A DNA stretch of 36,370 nucleotides, taken from Spirochaetia bacterium (GTDB taxonomy: Bacteria > Spirochaetota > Leptospiria > Turneriellales > JAOUOS01). The position numbers and the translations under genes are program-made. The notes under the pieces were generated by a model. It saw nothing but the letters and a program-made list of their open reading frames with translations. It searched no databases and was not told the origin of the DNA. Below are positions 24,752 to 31,604 of this stretch, piece by piece. Numbering within the stretch: position 1 is the stretch's first letter; every line of letters begins with the position of its first letter. Where the stretch lies: NCBI GenBank assembly GCA_029880265.1, contig JAOUOT010000025.1:1-36370 (forward strand). Direction: 5' to 3'.

Positions 24752-25060
24752 ATGAGGAATGTTTTCATGATTTTAGGGTATTTCTATTATATGAAGTGTA
24801 AAAAGCAACCGCCTCGAGCGAAATTAGAAATAAAGAATGTTTGGGAAGTTCATTTAGACATGTCTATTTGGAAAAAAATAAAAATAGCTGCGCAAATCCA
24901 TAGCAAAACATATTCATGGATTGTCCGGTATTGTGTTTTTCAGTTAACCAATAAGAAAAACTTATTCTGGAATAATGAGATGCTTGAATTTAATAATAGT
25001 ATTTCAAAGGGCAAAGATAATAAACACAGGCTTTATACGGGGATGATGAAATGCTATTAA
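24752..25060 (+). CDS. Small hypothetical, 5' half of a probably frameshifted gene
   Basis: 102 residues. The likely true start is the ATG at 24791 (MKCKKQPPRAKLEIKN), with the first 13 residues being out-of-frame or leader. It contains EIKNVWEVHLDMSIWKKIKI, AAQIHSKTYSWIVRYCVFQL, a strand-helix-helix arrangement that could be a ribbon-helix-helix DNA-binding fold. I recall similar small proteins in spirochaetes, often repeated, but cannot confirm this. It ends 10 bases inside the next frame: HRLYTGMMKCY is followed by DDEMLLRNSTLILGISVS in the other frame. The original protein probably read HRL.LYGDDEMLLRNS..., so one base was lost or gained around 25032-25042. It separates the LolA-like gene from the outer barrel and may have been inserted. 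Confidence 0.5.
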   Translation: MRNVFMILGYFYYMKCKKQPPRAKLEIKNVWEVHLDMSIWKKIKIAAQIHSKTYSWIVRYCVFQLTNKKNLFWNNEMLEFNNSISKGKDNKHRLYTGMMKCY

Positions 25061-25293
25061 GAAACAGCACGTTGATACTGGGAATTAGCGTTTCTCAATT
25101 GATACGGATTTCCATAGCTATATATTTAAACGGACTTTTAGAGAAAAAAGTAAGTAAAGAAGACCTATTCTGGAAAGGGATAAAGTTGTATTCTCGAATA
25201 GTGAACTTTAGAAGTTTGAAAGATAATCTAATAGCTATGGATTTCCATAGCCATAAAAAATTCTTAATTACAGAATACTGGGGTTTTAGATAA
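25051..25293 (+). CDS. Small hypothetical, 3' half of the frameshifted gene
   Basis: 80 residues, in the +1 frame relative to its 5' half. Upstream in this frame, ALYGDDE precedes MLLRNSTLILGISVSQLIRI, and it goes on with SIAIYLNGLLEKKVSKEDLF, WKGIKLYSRIVN and ends ITEYWGFR. The helix MLLRNSTLILGISVSQLIRISIAIYL has a ribbon-helix-helix-like look. GGATTTCCATAGC occurs twice (25106-25118 and 25239-25251), inside this gene, and the second copy lies in an 8-bp inverted repeat. The stop lies one base before the barrel gene. If real, the pair makes one DNA-binding protein of ~180 residues that was inserted into the RND-LolA-barrel operon. I see no transposase or terminal repeats. Confidence 0.5.
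   Translation: MLLRNSTLILGISVSQLIRISIAIYLNGLLEKKVSKEDLFWKGIKLYSRIVNFRSLKDNLIAMDFHSHKKFLITEYWGFR
25234..25251. repeat. 8-bp inverted repeat, also part of a 13-bp direct repeat
   Basis: GCTATGGA (25234-25241), TT, TCCATAGC (25244-25251) is a perfect dyad. GGATTTCCATAGC at 25239-25251 is repeated exactly at 25106-25118. It may be a remnant of local duplication. Confidence 0.4.
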
Positions 25294-25294
25294 C

Positions 25295-26674
25295 ATGAAA
25301 AATTTTTTCCTTATTTTACTCTGCATAACCGGCGCCGTGATGGCGCAAAATACCGAAGAAGACATGGACGCCATGTTTTTAGAAAACAGCGAAGAAAAGG
25401 CCGAATCAAGATGGGATATTTTCGGATACTATGAAAGCGAAAACTTTTTCTCTATCGCCAAGCCTCTTGGCGGCAAGCGTCCGGCTGAAAGCGATATTGT
25501 AAAATTAGAAAGCAGATTAAGGATAAATACAAAATACGGTGGAAATTTTATTTTTGGAAAAGCTTCTCTTGACGCTTATTTTTATCCCAGCGATTTTGAC
25601 GGCCTCTCGCCTCAAAAAAACGGAACAGTTGACGCGTATGAGGCATACGTAGCGGCGGGTGAAAAGCTGCAATTTAAGGCGGGAAAGCAGGTTTTTAACT
25701 GGGGCAGCGCAGACGCGTTTCGTATTGTCAATTATGCCGACCAAAGAGATTTGCGCGAAATGTTTATGAAAGAAGAAGACGAAAAATATCGCGGGGTCTT
25801 CGCCCTTGATATTAAATATCTTTTTTCTGATTTTAGTATTGAGACATTTATTTTGCCCATATCGGAAAGGCCCATTTTGCCTGACGAAAAAAGTTTTTGG
25901 GCCATCGCTCCGCAGACAGATTCTGTTCCCGTGACTGTTGATCTTAAAGATGAAAAAAAAGCGTTATTTAAAAACGGATCTTACGGCGTCAGGGGCGGGG
26001 GCACTTTCGGTTTTCTTGATATTTATCTCAGTTATTTTTACGGTCAAAATAACAGCATTGTTTTATATCCTGAAACCACAATAGAGATTTCAACGCAGAC
26101 GCCGCAGTCTATTGTATTAAAACCTGATTTTTCAAAGGTCAATAAAACAGGCGTTGATTTTGCGTTTAGCGTAGAAAAACTCGCCGTAAGGGGCGAGGCT
26201 GTTTTTACCCGCGATCATAGAGCTTTATTAAAAGATACGCAAGAAACTGAGGTCATTGAACAAGTTGGAACGAATTTGATTGTGCGTCAGAAAACAGAAT
26301 CGGTTCCTTATTTATCTTATACGATTGGCGCCGATTACAATGTGTGGGGAGATTACGGACGTTTTCTTGCCGAGTACGCTTCTTCGGCTTTTCTGAGAAA
26401 TTCAGGCAAATACGAAGAAGAGTTTTTCAATAATTTTCTTCTTTTGTCTTTAGAAGATCATTTTTTTGATAATTATCTTGAAATAAAAGCCATGTCAATT
26501 TTAAGACTTGCAAACGATGTCGGATGGATTCCCGGCTTTAATCTTACTTATAATTTTCAAAACGGTTTTACAGTTACAGCCGGAGCGCTTCTGATATACG
26601 GGTACGACGATAATATGCTGTCAATGTACGATAATCATGATATTGCTTATTTCAGAGCAAAAATGGCCTTTTAA
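25295..26674 (+). CDS. Outer-membrane beta-barrel protein (DUF1302-like)
   Basis: 459 residues. Signal peptide MKNFFLILLCITGAVMAQ. The body is a strand-rich barrel with an opening motif GYYESENFFSIAKPLGGKRP and the diagnostic stretch QFKAGKQVFNWGSADAFRIV, NYADQRDLREMFM, seen in the DUF1302 type of barrel. It ends with a C-terminal strand (DIAYFRAKMAF) that fits BAM recognition. It is the outer-membrane partner of the RND and LolA-like genes: originally directly downstream of the LolA-like gene, now separated by a ~550-bp insertion. Together they would move a hydrophobic molecule from the inner membrane to the outer membrane. I cannot tell the substrate. Start from the signal peptide. Confidence 0.8.
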   Translation: MKNFFLILLCITGAVMAQNTEEDMDAMFLENSEEKAESRWDIFGYYESENFFSIAKPLGGKRPAESDIVKLESRLRINTKYGGNFIFGKASLDAYFYPSDFDGLSPQKNGTVDAYEAYVAAGEKLQFKAGKQVFNWGSADAFRIVNYADQRDLREMFMKEEDEKYRGVFALDIKYLFSDFSIETFILPISERPILPDEKSFWAIAPQTDSVPVTVDLKDEKKALFKNGSYGVRGGGTFGFLDIYLSYFYGQNNSIVLYPETTIEISTQTPQSIVLKPDFSKVNKTGVDFAFSVEKLAVRGEAVFTRDHRALLKDTQETEVIEQVGTNLIVRQKTESVPYLSYTIGADYNVWGDYGRFLAEYASSAFLRNSGKYEEEFFNNFLLLSLEDHFFDNYLEIKAMSILRLANDVGWIPGFNLTYNFQNGFTVTAGALLIYGYDDNMLSMYDNHDIAYFRAKMAF

Positions 26675-26730
26675 GCTAGTTTATATATTAATTGTAAAAG
26701 AATAGTAACATATTTTAACCCTTCGCTTGT

Positions 26731-26736
26731 TATAAT
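26731..26736 (+). promoter_or_regulatory. Candidate -10 box of the TonB receptor gene
   Basis: A perfect TATAAT. No good TTGACA-like box lies 15-19 bases upstream (best TAACAT at 26706-26711, 19-base spacer), so an activator may be needed. AGGAG lies at 26760-26764, ahead of the ATG at 26772. Confidence 0.4.
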
Positions 26737-26771
26737 CATAAAGCAAAAATATTTATCATAGGAGTTAAAAT

Positions 26772-29252
26772 ATGAAAAATATAATAATAGTTTATTTATT
26801 GGGTTCGCTATTTCTTGCAGAATTTATATTCAGCCAGGAAGCCGCTAAAGAAAAATCGGGTTATACGTTTTCAGGAACCGTATACGGCGTGGTTGATAAA
26901 AAACCGCTCGATTTTGCAACGATTGCGATACCTGATTTGAAAATAAAGATTCGCGGCGACGCATACGGATTTTTTATCCTGGAAAATATACCCGAAGGAG
27001 AATATGCTTTGTATATCGCTTCTCCGGGATTAAAAACTTTGCAGGTAAAAATTCAAATTGCAGGAGATTTAAAGAAAGATTTTTTTCTTGAATCGGCGAG
27101 AATAAAAGGCGCGGCTCTTGAAATAAAAGACGATCGCGAAATTCAAAAGATATCCCGGTATACAATAACGGCCGATGAAATTAAAAATGTACCCGGAGCC
27201 TTTGGCGATTCTATTAACGCTCTTAAAAGTCTTCCCGGGGTAGTAGGTACCATGGGTTTTTTTGGACCGCTAGTGATAAGAGGGGCCGACACCATAAAAA
27301 ACCAGTATTTTATAGACGATATTCCTTTGTATGACGCCCAGCATTTGGTTGGTATGCATTCAGTTGTATCAAGCGACTTGATGGATAAAGTCGATTTATA
27401 CGCCTCGGCTTATCCTGTTCGCTTCGGGCAGGCCATCGGGGGGGTTATATCTATAAACACAATTGATAACGTAAAAGATTTAGGAGGTAACGTAGAAATA
27501 AATTTACTGACCTCAAATTTTTTAATCAAATCTCCTATAAATATTCAATTATCTAACGTAAATACATCCGCTGAAACAGACGCAAACACAAATGAAAAAT
27601 CAGAAGCTAAACCGCAGGCAGAAAAAAACATGGGTTACTGGATTTTATCGGGTAGATATTCTTATTTTGAACTTTTCTTGCCGGCTATTTTAGAGGCGAC
27701 GCTTGGCGAAGACGTAAAGCTGGTTCCCAAATATTTTGATTATCAGGCCAAGGGAAAATATTATTTATCAGATAAGCACGCGCTTACTTTGTTTTTTTTC
27801 GGATTTAAAGACGGTCAAGATTTAGCGTTCGGTTATAAAGAAGAAGAAAAGCAAAAACAAATAGACGCTGGTATGGATCCTCTTAATTTTGATTTTACCG
27901 CTGTGAATGATATTCAATCTCACGCGCAGTCTGTTCGTTATACCTACCGGTTATCTGAACGATTTCAAAATGATGTATTATTTTATTCTGTCTTAAATCA
28001 AAATGATATGAAAAGAGATATAAATAATGATCTCGCCGACCCGGCTTTTCGGGATATGAGCGTAGTAACAAAACCGTATATTTTCGGATTAAAAAATATC
28101 ATGAAACTTGAATATATTGAAAATATTTCAGAGCTTTCATTTCTATCTGAAATAAATTATTCTGATCTTACAGCTAAGGGCAAATCAATCGTACCTAAGG
28201 CCAACCAGCCAAGCAGCCCTTACTTTGGCATGGTTGATTTTACCAAACCCTTATGGGATATCGTTTATATCGATCAGCATTCGACCAATACTATTGTAGG
28301 CGGCTCGCTTGAAAATAAACTTACCTTAGGCGGCTTAAAGCTGGTACCTGGCGTAAGAGTAGACCATCTGCGCCGTACCAATACAACCACTGCAGACCCC
28401 AGAGGAGCCGCAAGTTATGAATTTGAAACAGAAACCACATTAGCGGCCGCCGGCGGATATTACAGCGCGTTCCCGCAGGGAGTAAATCCCTTCTATATTA
28501 AGATGGCTCCTGAAATTGCAGAAACTGACGTCATACCAGAAAGATCCATTCACAGAGCGGCCAGTCTTGAGCAAAAATATGATTTGTATTCTTTAAAGCT
28601 TGAAGCTTTTTACAACACATTTTCTGATCAAATAGAAACCGATCCGCATATTGACGAAAACGGCGAAAAGCAACTGGGCAGAAGCGTAGGCCAGAGAAAA
28701 AACTACGGAGCCGAAGTTATGATAAAAAAAGGCAGAGAAGAAAACACCGACGATTTTTTCGGATGGATAAGTTATACTTATACGCAGGCAAAAATCAAAT
28801 CAAATCTCGAGTCTGACGTAAACGGCCATAGGTACATTCCCTATGATTTTGAAATGCAGCATGCGTTAAAAATGGTTTTCGGATACATCTTCGGCCAAAA
28901 TTCAATTGAAGGTAAATTTCAACTTTACAGTTCTTTTCCCTATACGCCAATTGTTGGCAATGAAACTCCCGTAACCCTGCCTACCGGCGATAGATTTGGA
29001 CCAATATACGGCGAAAAAAACTCGGCGCGGCTGCCGGTTTTTCATCAGCTTGATTTAAGATATACCCGAAAGGCGCATACTTCATGGGGACAAATTAACT
29101 GGTATGTTGAGATATTAAATATTTATAATAATAAACAAGTTGTTCAAAGCTGGCAGTATAACGAACCCTATGATAAAGAATCAAATCCCGAAGTTAAAGC
29201 TGTTGAAGGGTTGGCTCTTATGCCAAGTTTTGGGGTAGAAGTTAGGTTTTGA
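26772..29252 (+). CDS. TonB-dependent receptor with carboxypeptidase-regulatory-like domain
   Basis: 826 residues. Signal peptide ~1-21 (MKNIIIVYLLGSLFLAEFIF). Residues ~30-110 are a CarboxypepD_reg-like Ig domain (YTFSGTVYGVVDKKPLDFAT, DAYGFFILENIPEGEYALYI). Then comes a plug: RYTITADEIKNVPGAFGDSI, NALKSLPGVVGTMGFFGPLV, IRGADTIKNQYFIDDIPLYD, YPVRFGQAIGGVISI. The rest is a barrel with aromatic strands, ending LALMPSFGVEVRF. Such receptors with an N-terminal Ig-like domain usually take up polymers or siderophore-like ligands in Bacteroidota and spirochaetes. It has its own promoter-like region and Shine-Dalgarno, so it is probably not part of the RND operon. The convergent lipoprotein gene follows. 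Substrate unknown. Confidence 0.92.
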   Translation: MKNIIIVYLLGSLFLAEFIFSQEAAKEKSGYTFSGTVYGVVDKKPLDFATIAIPDLKIKIRGDAYGFFILENIPEGEYALYIASPGLKTLQVKIQIAGDLKKDFFLESARIKGAALEIKDDREIQKISRYTITADEIKNVPGAFGDSINALKSLPGVVGTMGFFGPLVIRGADTIKNQYFIDDIPLYDAQHLVGMHSVVSSDLMDKVDLYASAYPVRFGQAIGGVISINTIDNVKDLGGNVEINLLTSNFLIKSPINIQLSNVNTSAETDANTNEKSEAKPQAEKNMGYWILSGRYSYFELFLPAILEATLGEDVKLVPKYFDYQAKGKYYLSDKHALTLFFFGFKDGQDLAFGYKEEEKQKQIDAGMDPLNFDFTAVNDIQSHAQSVRYTYRLSERFQNDVLFYSVLNQNDMKRDINNDLADPAFRDMSVVTKPYIFGLKNIMKLEYIENISELSFLSEINYSDLTAKGKSIVPKANQPSSPYFGMVDFTKPLWDIVYIDQHSTNTIVGGSLENKLTLGGLKLVPGVRVDHLRRTNTTTADPRGAASYEFETETTLAAAGGYYSAFPQGVNPFYIKMAPEIAETDVIPERSIHRAASLEQKYDLYSLKLEAFYNTFSDQIETDPHIDENGEKQLGRSVGQRKNYGAEVMIKKGREENTDDFFGWISYTYTQAKIKSNLESDVNGHRYIPYDFEMQHALKMVFGYIFGQNSIEGKFQLYSSFPYTPIVGNETPVTLPTGDRFGPIYGEKNSARLPVFHQLDLRYTRKAHTSWGQINWYVEILNIYNNKQVVQSWQYNEPYDKESNPEVKAVEGLALMPSFGVEVRF

Positions 29253-29319
29253 AAATTGCGGTAAGAAATATGAGATTATTTTTATTTTTACCATTGTTGC
29301 GCTTCTGCCATAAAAACTA

Positions 29320-31476
29320 TTATTTGCCAAGAAACACTTTCCAGTAATGCGCCCCCGTGCCAAAACCGTAAACTCTGCCTTTTTCTACTGCGCTTACATC
29401 TGAATTGTCACGAGTAGAAACAAGATCAAGTTTTCCGTCGTTGTTTATATCTATTGTGTTCCATGCAACGTCGCAATACGCTCTATTTAATAAGTAGATG
29501 CCCCAATCTTCGCCATTGCAGGTAGCATCATAATCAGCTTCGGCGCTTACCTCAGGAGCTATGGGAACAGGCCATTTAACGGCTGTTGCGCTAAAGCCCG
29601 TATCAGTACCAGGAAACACTTTCCAGTAATGCGTACCTGTGCCAAAACCGTAAACCCTCCCTTTCTCTACACCGCTTACGTCTGAATTATCACGAGTAGA
29701 AACAAGATCAAGTTTACCGTCGTTGTTTATATCTATGGTATTCCAGGCAACGCTGCAATAACTTCTATTTAATAAATAGATGCCCCAATCTTCACCATTA
29801 CAAGTCGCATCATAATCAGCTTCGGCGCTTACTTCTGGAACTATGGGAACGGTCCATTCAACCGCTGTCGCGCTAAAACCTGTATCAGTACCAGGAAACA
29901 CTTTCCAGAAATGCGCCCCTGAGCCAAAACCATAAACTCTGCCTTTCTCTACTGCGCTTACATCTGAATTATCACGGGTAGAAACAAGATCAAGTTTTCC
30001 ATCGTTGTTTATGTCTATGGTATTCCAGGCAACGCTGCAATAGCTTCTATTTAATAAATAGATACCCCAATCTTCGCCATTGCAGGCAGCATCATAATTA
30101 GCTTCTGCGCTTACCTCTGGCGCTACGGGAACGATCCATTCAACGGCTGTCGCGCTAAAGCCTGCAGCAGTACCAAGAAAGACTTTCCAGTAATGCGCAC
30201 CTGTGCCAAAACCGTAAACTCTGCCTTTCTCTACGGCGCTTACATCTGAATTATCACGGGTAGAAACAAGATCAAGTTTACCGTCGTTGTTTATATCTAT
30301 GGTACTCCAGCCGCCGCAATAACCCTGATTTAATATATTGATACCCCAATCTTCTCCGTTACAAACTGTATTATAATCAGCCTCTTTGCTAACTTCGGGA
30401 GCGACAGGAACGGACCAGGTAAAAGCTGTAGTCTCAAAACCGATTGTCTGAAGTACTTTAACGTCAAAGGTCTTTGTGGTTGAATAACTGCCTTTTGAAA
30501 TCGTGGCTTTAAGCGTTATCGCCACATGGCCAACGCCGTCAAAAGAAGGTTGTGTTACAATACCATCAGATGAAATAACAGACAAAGCCTCGTCTGTTGT
30601 TCCCGTATAAACGGACGTCCATGTGATAGACGAACCAAGCGCGCCGGCTGTAGGCAAAGATATATTGCCTGTTATCGCATCATAAGTGTCTGTTCCTGTA
30701 AAACCTATATCGGTAATATCTAAATCTGACGCATCAAGAGAAACTGATTCTGCGTCGGTAGGCGGCTCTTTTAACATTATAACATCAAAACTTTTCGTCT
30801 GCGATTCTAATCCTTTAGAGACTGTCGCCGTAAGAGTGATATTCGCGTCGCCGTCAGTATAAGAAGGCCTTGAGACCATACCGTTTGACGATATAACGTT
30901 TGAGGCGTCATCTATAGTACCCGTATAAACAGCCGTCCATTCGATAGTTGTGCCGCTTGGCCCTGTAGTATCTAATATCAAATTATCAGTTACTGAAGTT
31001 GAGGTGTCTGCAGTCGAATATTTTACCTCAACAGACGCCAAATCGGCCGCTACCGCTTCTTGGTCCGTAGGCGGCGTTTGAAGTACCGTAACAGTAAATA
31101 CTTTCTTTTCTGTTACCCCGTTTTTCTCAATCGTCGCCGTCAATATTACGGTCGCGTCTCCTAAACCGTAAGCGGGTCTGGTTATCTCGCCTGTATCATT
31201 ATTTATTACAATGGCTGAGTGATTGCTCTCCCATGTAATGATTGTACCATTTTCGCCGTTTATGGGCAACGTGATATTTCCGGTTACCGAATCTTGCGTA
31301 TCGGCGCTGCTATAAGTAAAATCTGCAAAACTTAGAGAAGCTGCATCATCCGCGACCGCCTCTGCGTCGGTCAAACCAGAAATTTCTTTTTCATCTGGCT
31401 CTGTTATATTGTTGTTTTTGCAATCTATAATGGTAGAAAGCAAAGCAAGTATAATCAAAGCAATTTTTTTCATCAT
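29320..31476 (-). CDS. Surface lipoprotein with three atrophied Ig-like domains and four 94-residue FG-GAP-like repeats
   Basis: 718 residues. Signal peptide MMKKIALIILALLSTIIDC with Cys19 (the residue before Cys is Asp, which is unusual). Three 'atrophied bacterial Ig' modules (~35-130, ~135-232, ~238-345) with the pattern 'VTLTATI..G...TK.F.V.VL' follow. Then four repeats of 94 residues with VSAEADYDATCNGEDWGIYL, LNRSYCSVAWNTIDINNDGK and LDLVSTRDNSDVSAVEKGRV, each with a DxNxDGxxD calcium-type loop as in FG-GAP/VCBS repeats and two Cys. It shares its signal peptide and first module with the 845-residue neighbour. AGG lies before the ATG. It probably binds a host or matrix ligand at the cell surface; a function is not shown. 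Confidence 0.8.
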   Translation of the reverse strand: MMKKIALIILALLSTIIDCKNNNITEPDEKEISGLTDAEAVADDAASLSFADFTYSSADTQDSVTGNITLPINGENGTIITWESNHSAIVINNDTGEITRPAYGLGDATVILTATIEKNGVTEKKVFTVTVLQTPPTDQEAVAADLASVEVKYSTADTSTSVTDNLILDTTGPSGTTIEWTAVYTGTIDDASNVISSNGMVSRPSYTDGDANITLTATVSKGLESQTKSFDVIMLKEPPTDAESVSLDASDLDITDIGFTGTDTYDAITGNISLPTAGALGSSITWTSVYTGTTDEALSVISSDGIVTQPSFDGVGHVAITLKATISKGSYSTTKTFDVKVLQTIGFETTAFTWSVPVAPEVSKEADYNTVCNGEDWGINILNQGYCGGWSTIDINNDGKLDLVSTRDNSDVSAVEKGRVYGFGTGAHYWKVFLGTAAGFSATAVEWIVPVAPEVSAEANYDAACNGEDWGIYLLNRSYCSVAWNTIDINNDGKLDLVSTRDNSDVSAVEKGRVYGFGSGAHFWKVFPGTDTGFSATAVEWTVPIVPEVSAEADYDATCNGEDWGIYLLNRSYCSVAWNTIDINNDGKLDLVSTRDNSDVSGVEKGRVYGFGTGTHYWKVFPGTDTGFSATAVKWPVPIAPEVSAEADYDATCNGEDWGIYLLNRAYCDVAWNTIDINNDGKLDLVSTRDNSDVSAVEKGRVYGFGTGAHYWKVFLGK
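29323..30442 (-). repeat. Four tandem copies of a 282-bp coding repeat
   Basis: The marker CCAG(T/A)AATGCG recurs at 29341, 29623, 29905 and 30187, exactly 282 bases apart. Copies are about 90 percent alike in the parts I compared, with the first copy (highest coordinates) one residue shorter and most diverged. The four copies encode the 94-residue repeats of the 718-residue lipoprotein. Confidence 0.9.
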
Positions 31477-31531
31477 AAATAATACCTGAAATTTATTCTT
31501 TTAATATAAATATTATTCAGGTATTATTTAT
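31475..31531. repeat. Perfect 16-bp inverted repeat over the start of the repeat-lipoprotein gene
   Basis: ATAAATAATACCTGAA (31475-31490) and TTCAGGTATTATTTAT (31516-31531) are exact reverse complements, 25 bases apart; the arm centres are 41 bases apart, near four helical turns. On the gene's strand the right arm holds the -10 region, and the left arm holds the AGG ribosome site and the first two bases of the ATG. Either a paired operator or, if transcription starts upstream, an RNA hairpin that covers the ribosome site. Confidence 0.7.
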
Positions 31532-31568
31532 AACATGAATTTTCTATCTTGTCTTCCTGTTTTATAAA
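31527..31568 (-). promoter_or_regulatory. Promoter with conserved upstream element, repeat-lipoprotein gene
   Basis: On the minus strand AAGACA (31555-31550), a 17-base spacer and TATAAA (31532-31527). The 24-base stretch 31545-31568 around the -35 is identical in 23 of 24 bases to 34249-34272 upstream of the other surface lipoprotein gene. Confidence 0.55.
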
Positions 31569-31570
31569 TA

Positions 31571-31600
31571 AAAAGTTCTCTATTGTAAAAGAGAACTTTT
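31571..31600 (-). terminator. Intrinsic terminator of the SUMF1 lipoprotein gene
   Basis: AAAAGTTCTC and GAGAACTTTT form a 10-bp stem with a 10-base loop, 4 bases after the stop at 31605. The minus-strand transcript continues TTTTTATTT after the stem. Confidence 0.75.
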
Positions 31601-31604
31601 TTTA

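Noticed and set aside
24740..25294. Insertion sequence
   Set aside because: There is no transposase, no terminal inverted repeat and no target duplication that I can find, so I report only an inserted-looking gene.
29253..29319. Terminator between the TonB receptor and the repeat lipoprotein
   Set aside because: Only a weak GGTAA/TTACC pair with a long loop is seen, so I do not call it.
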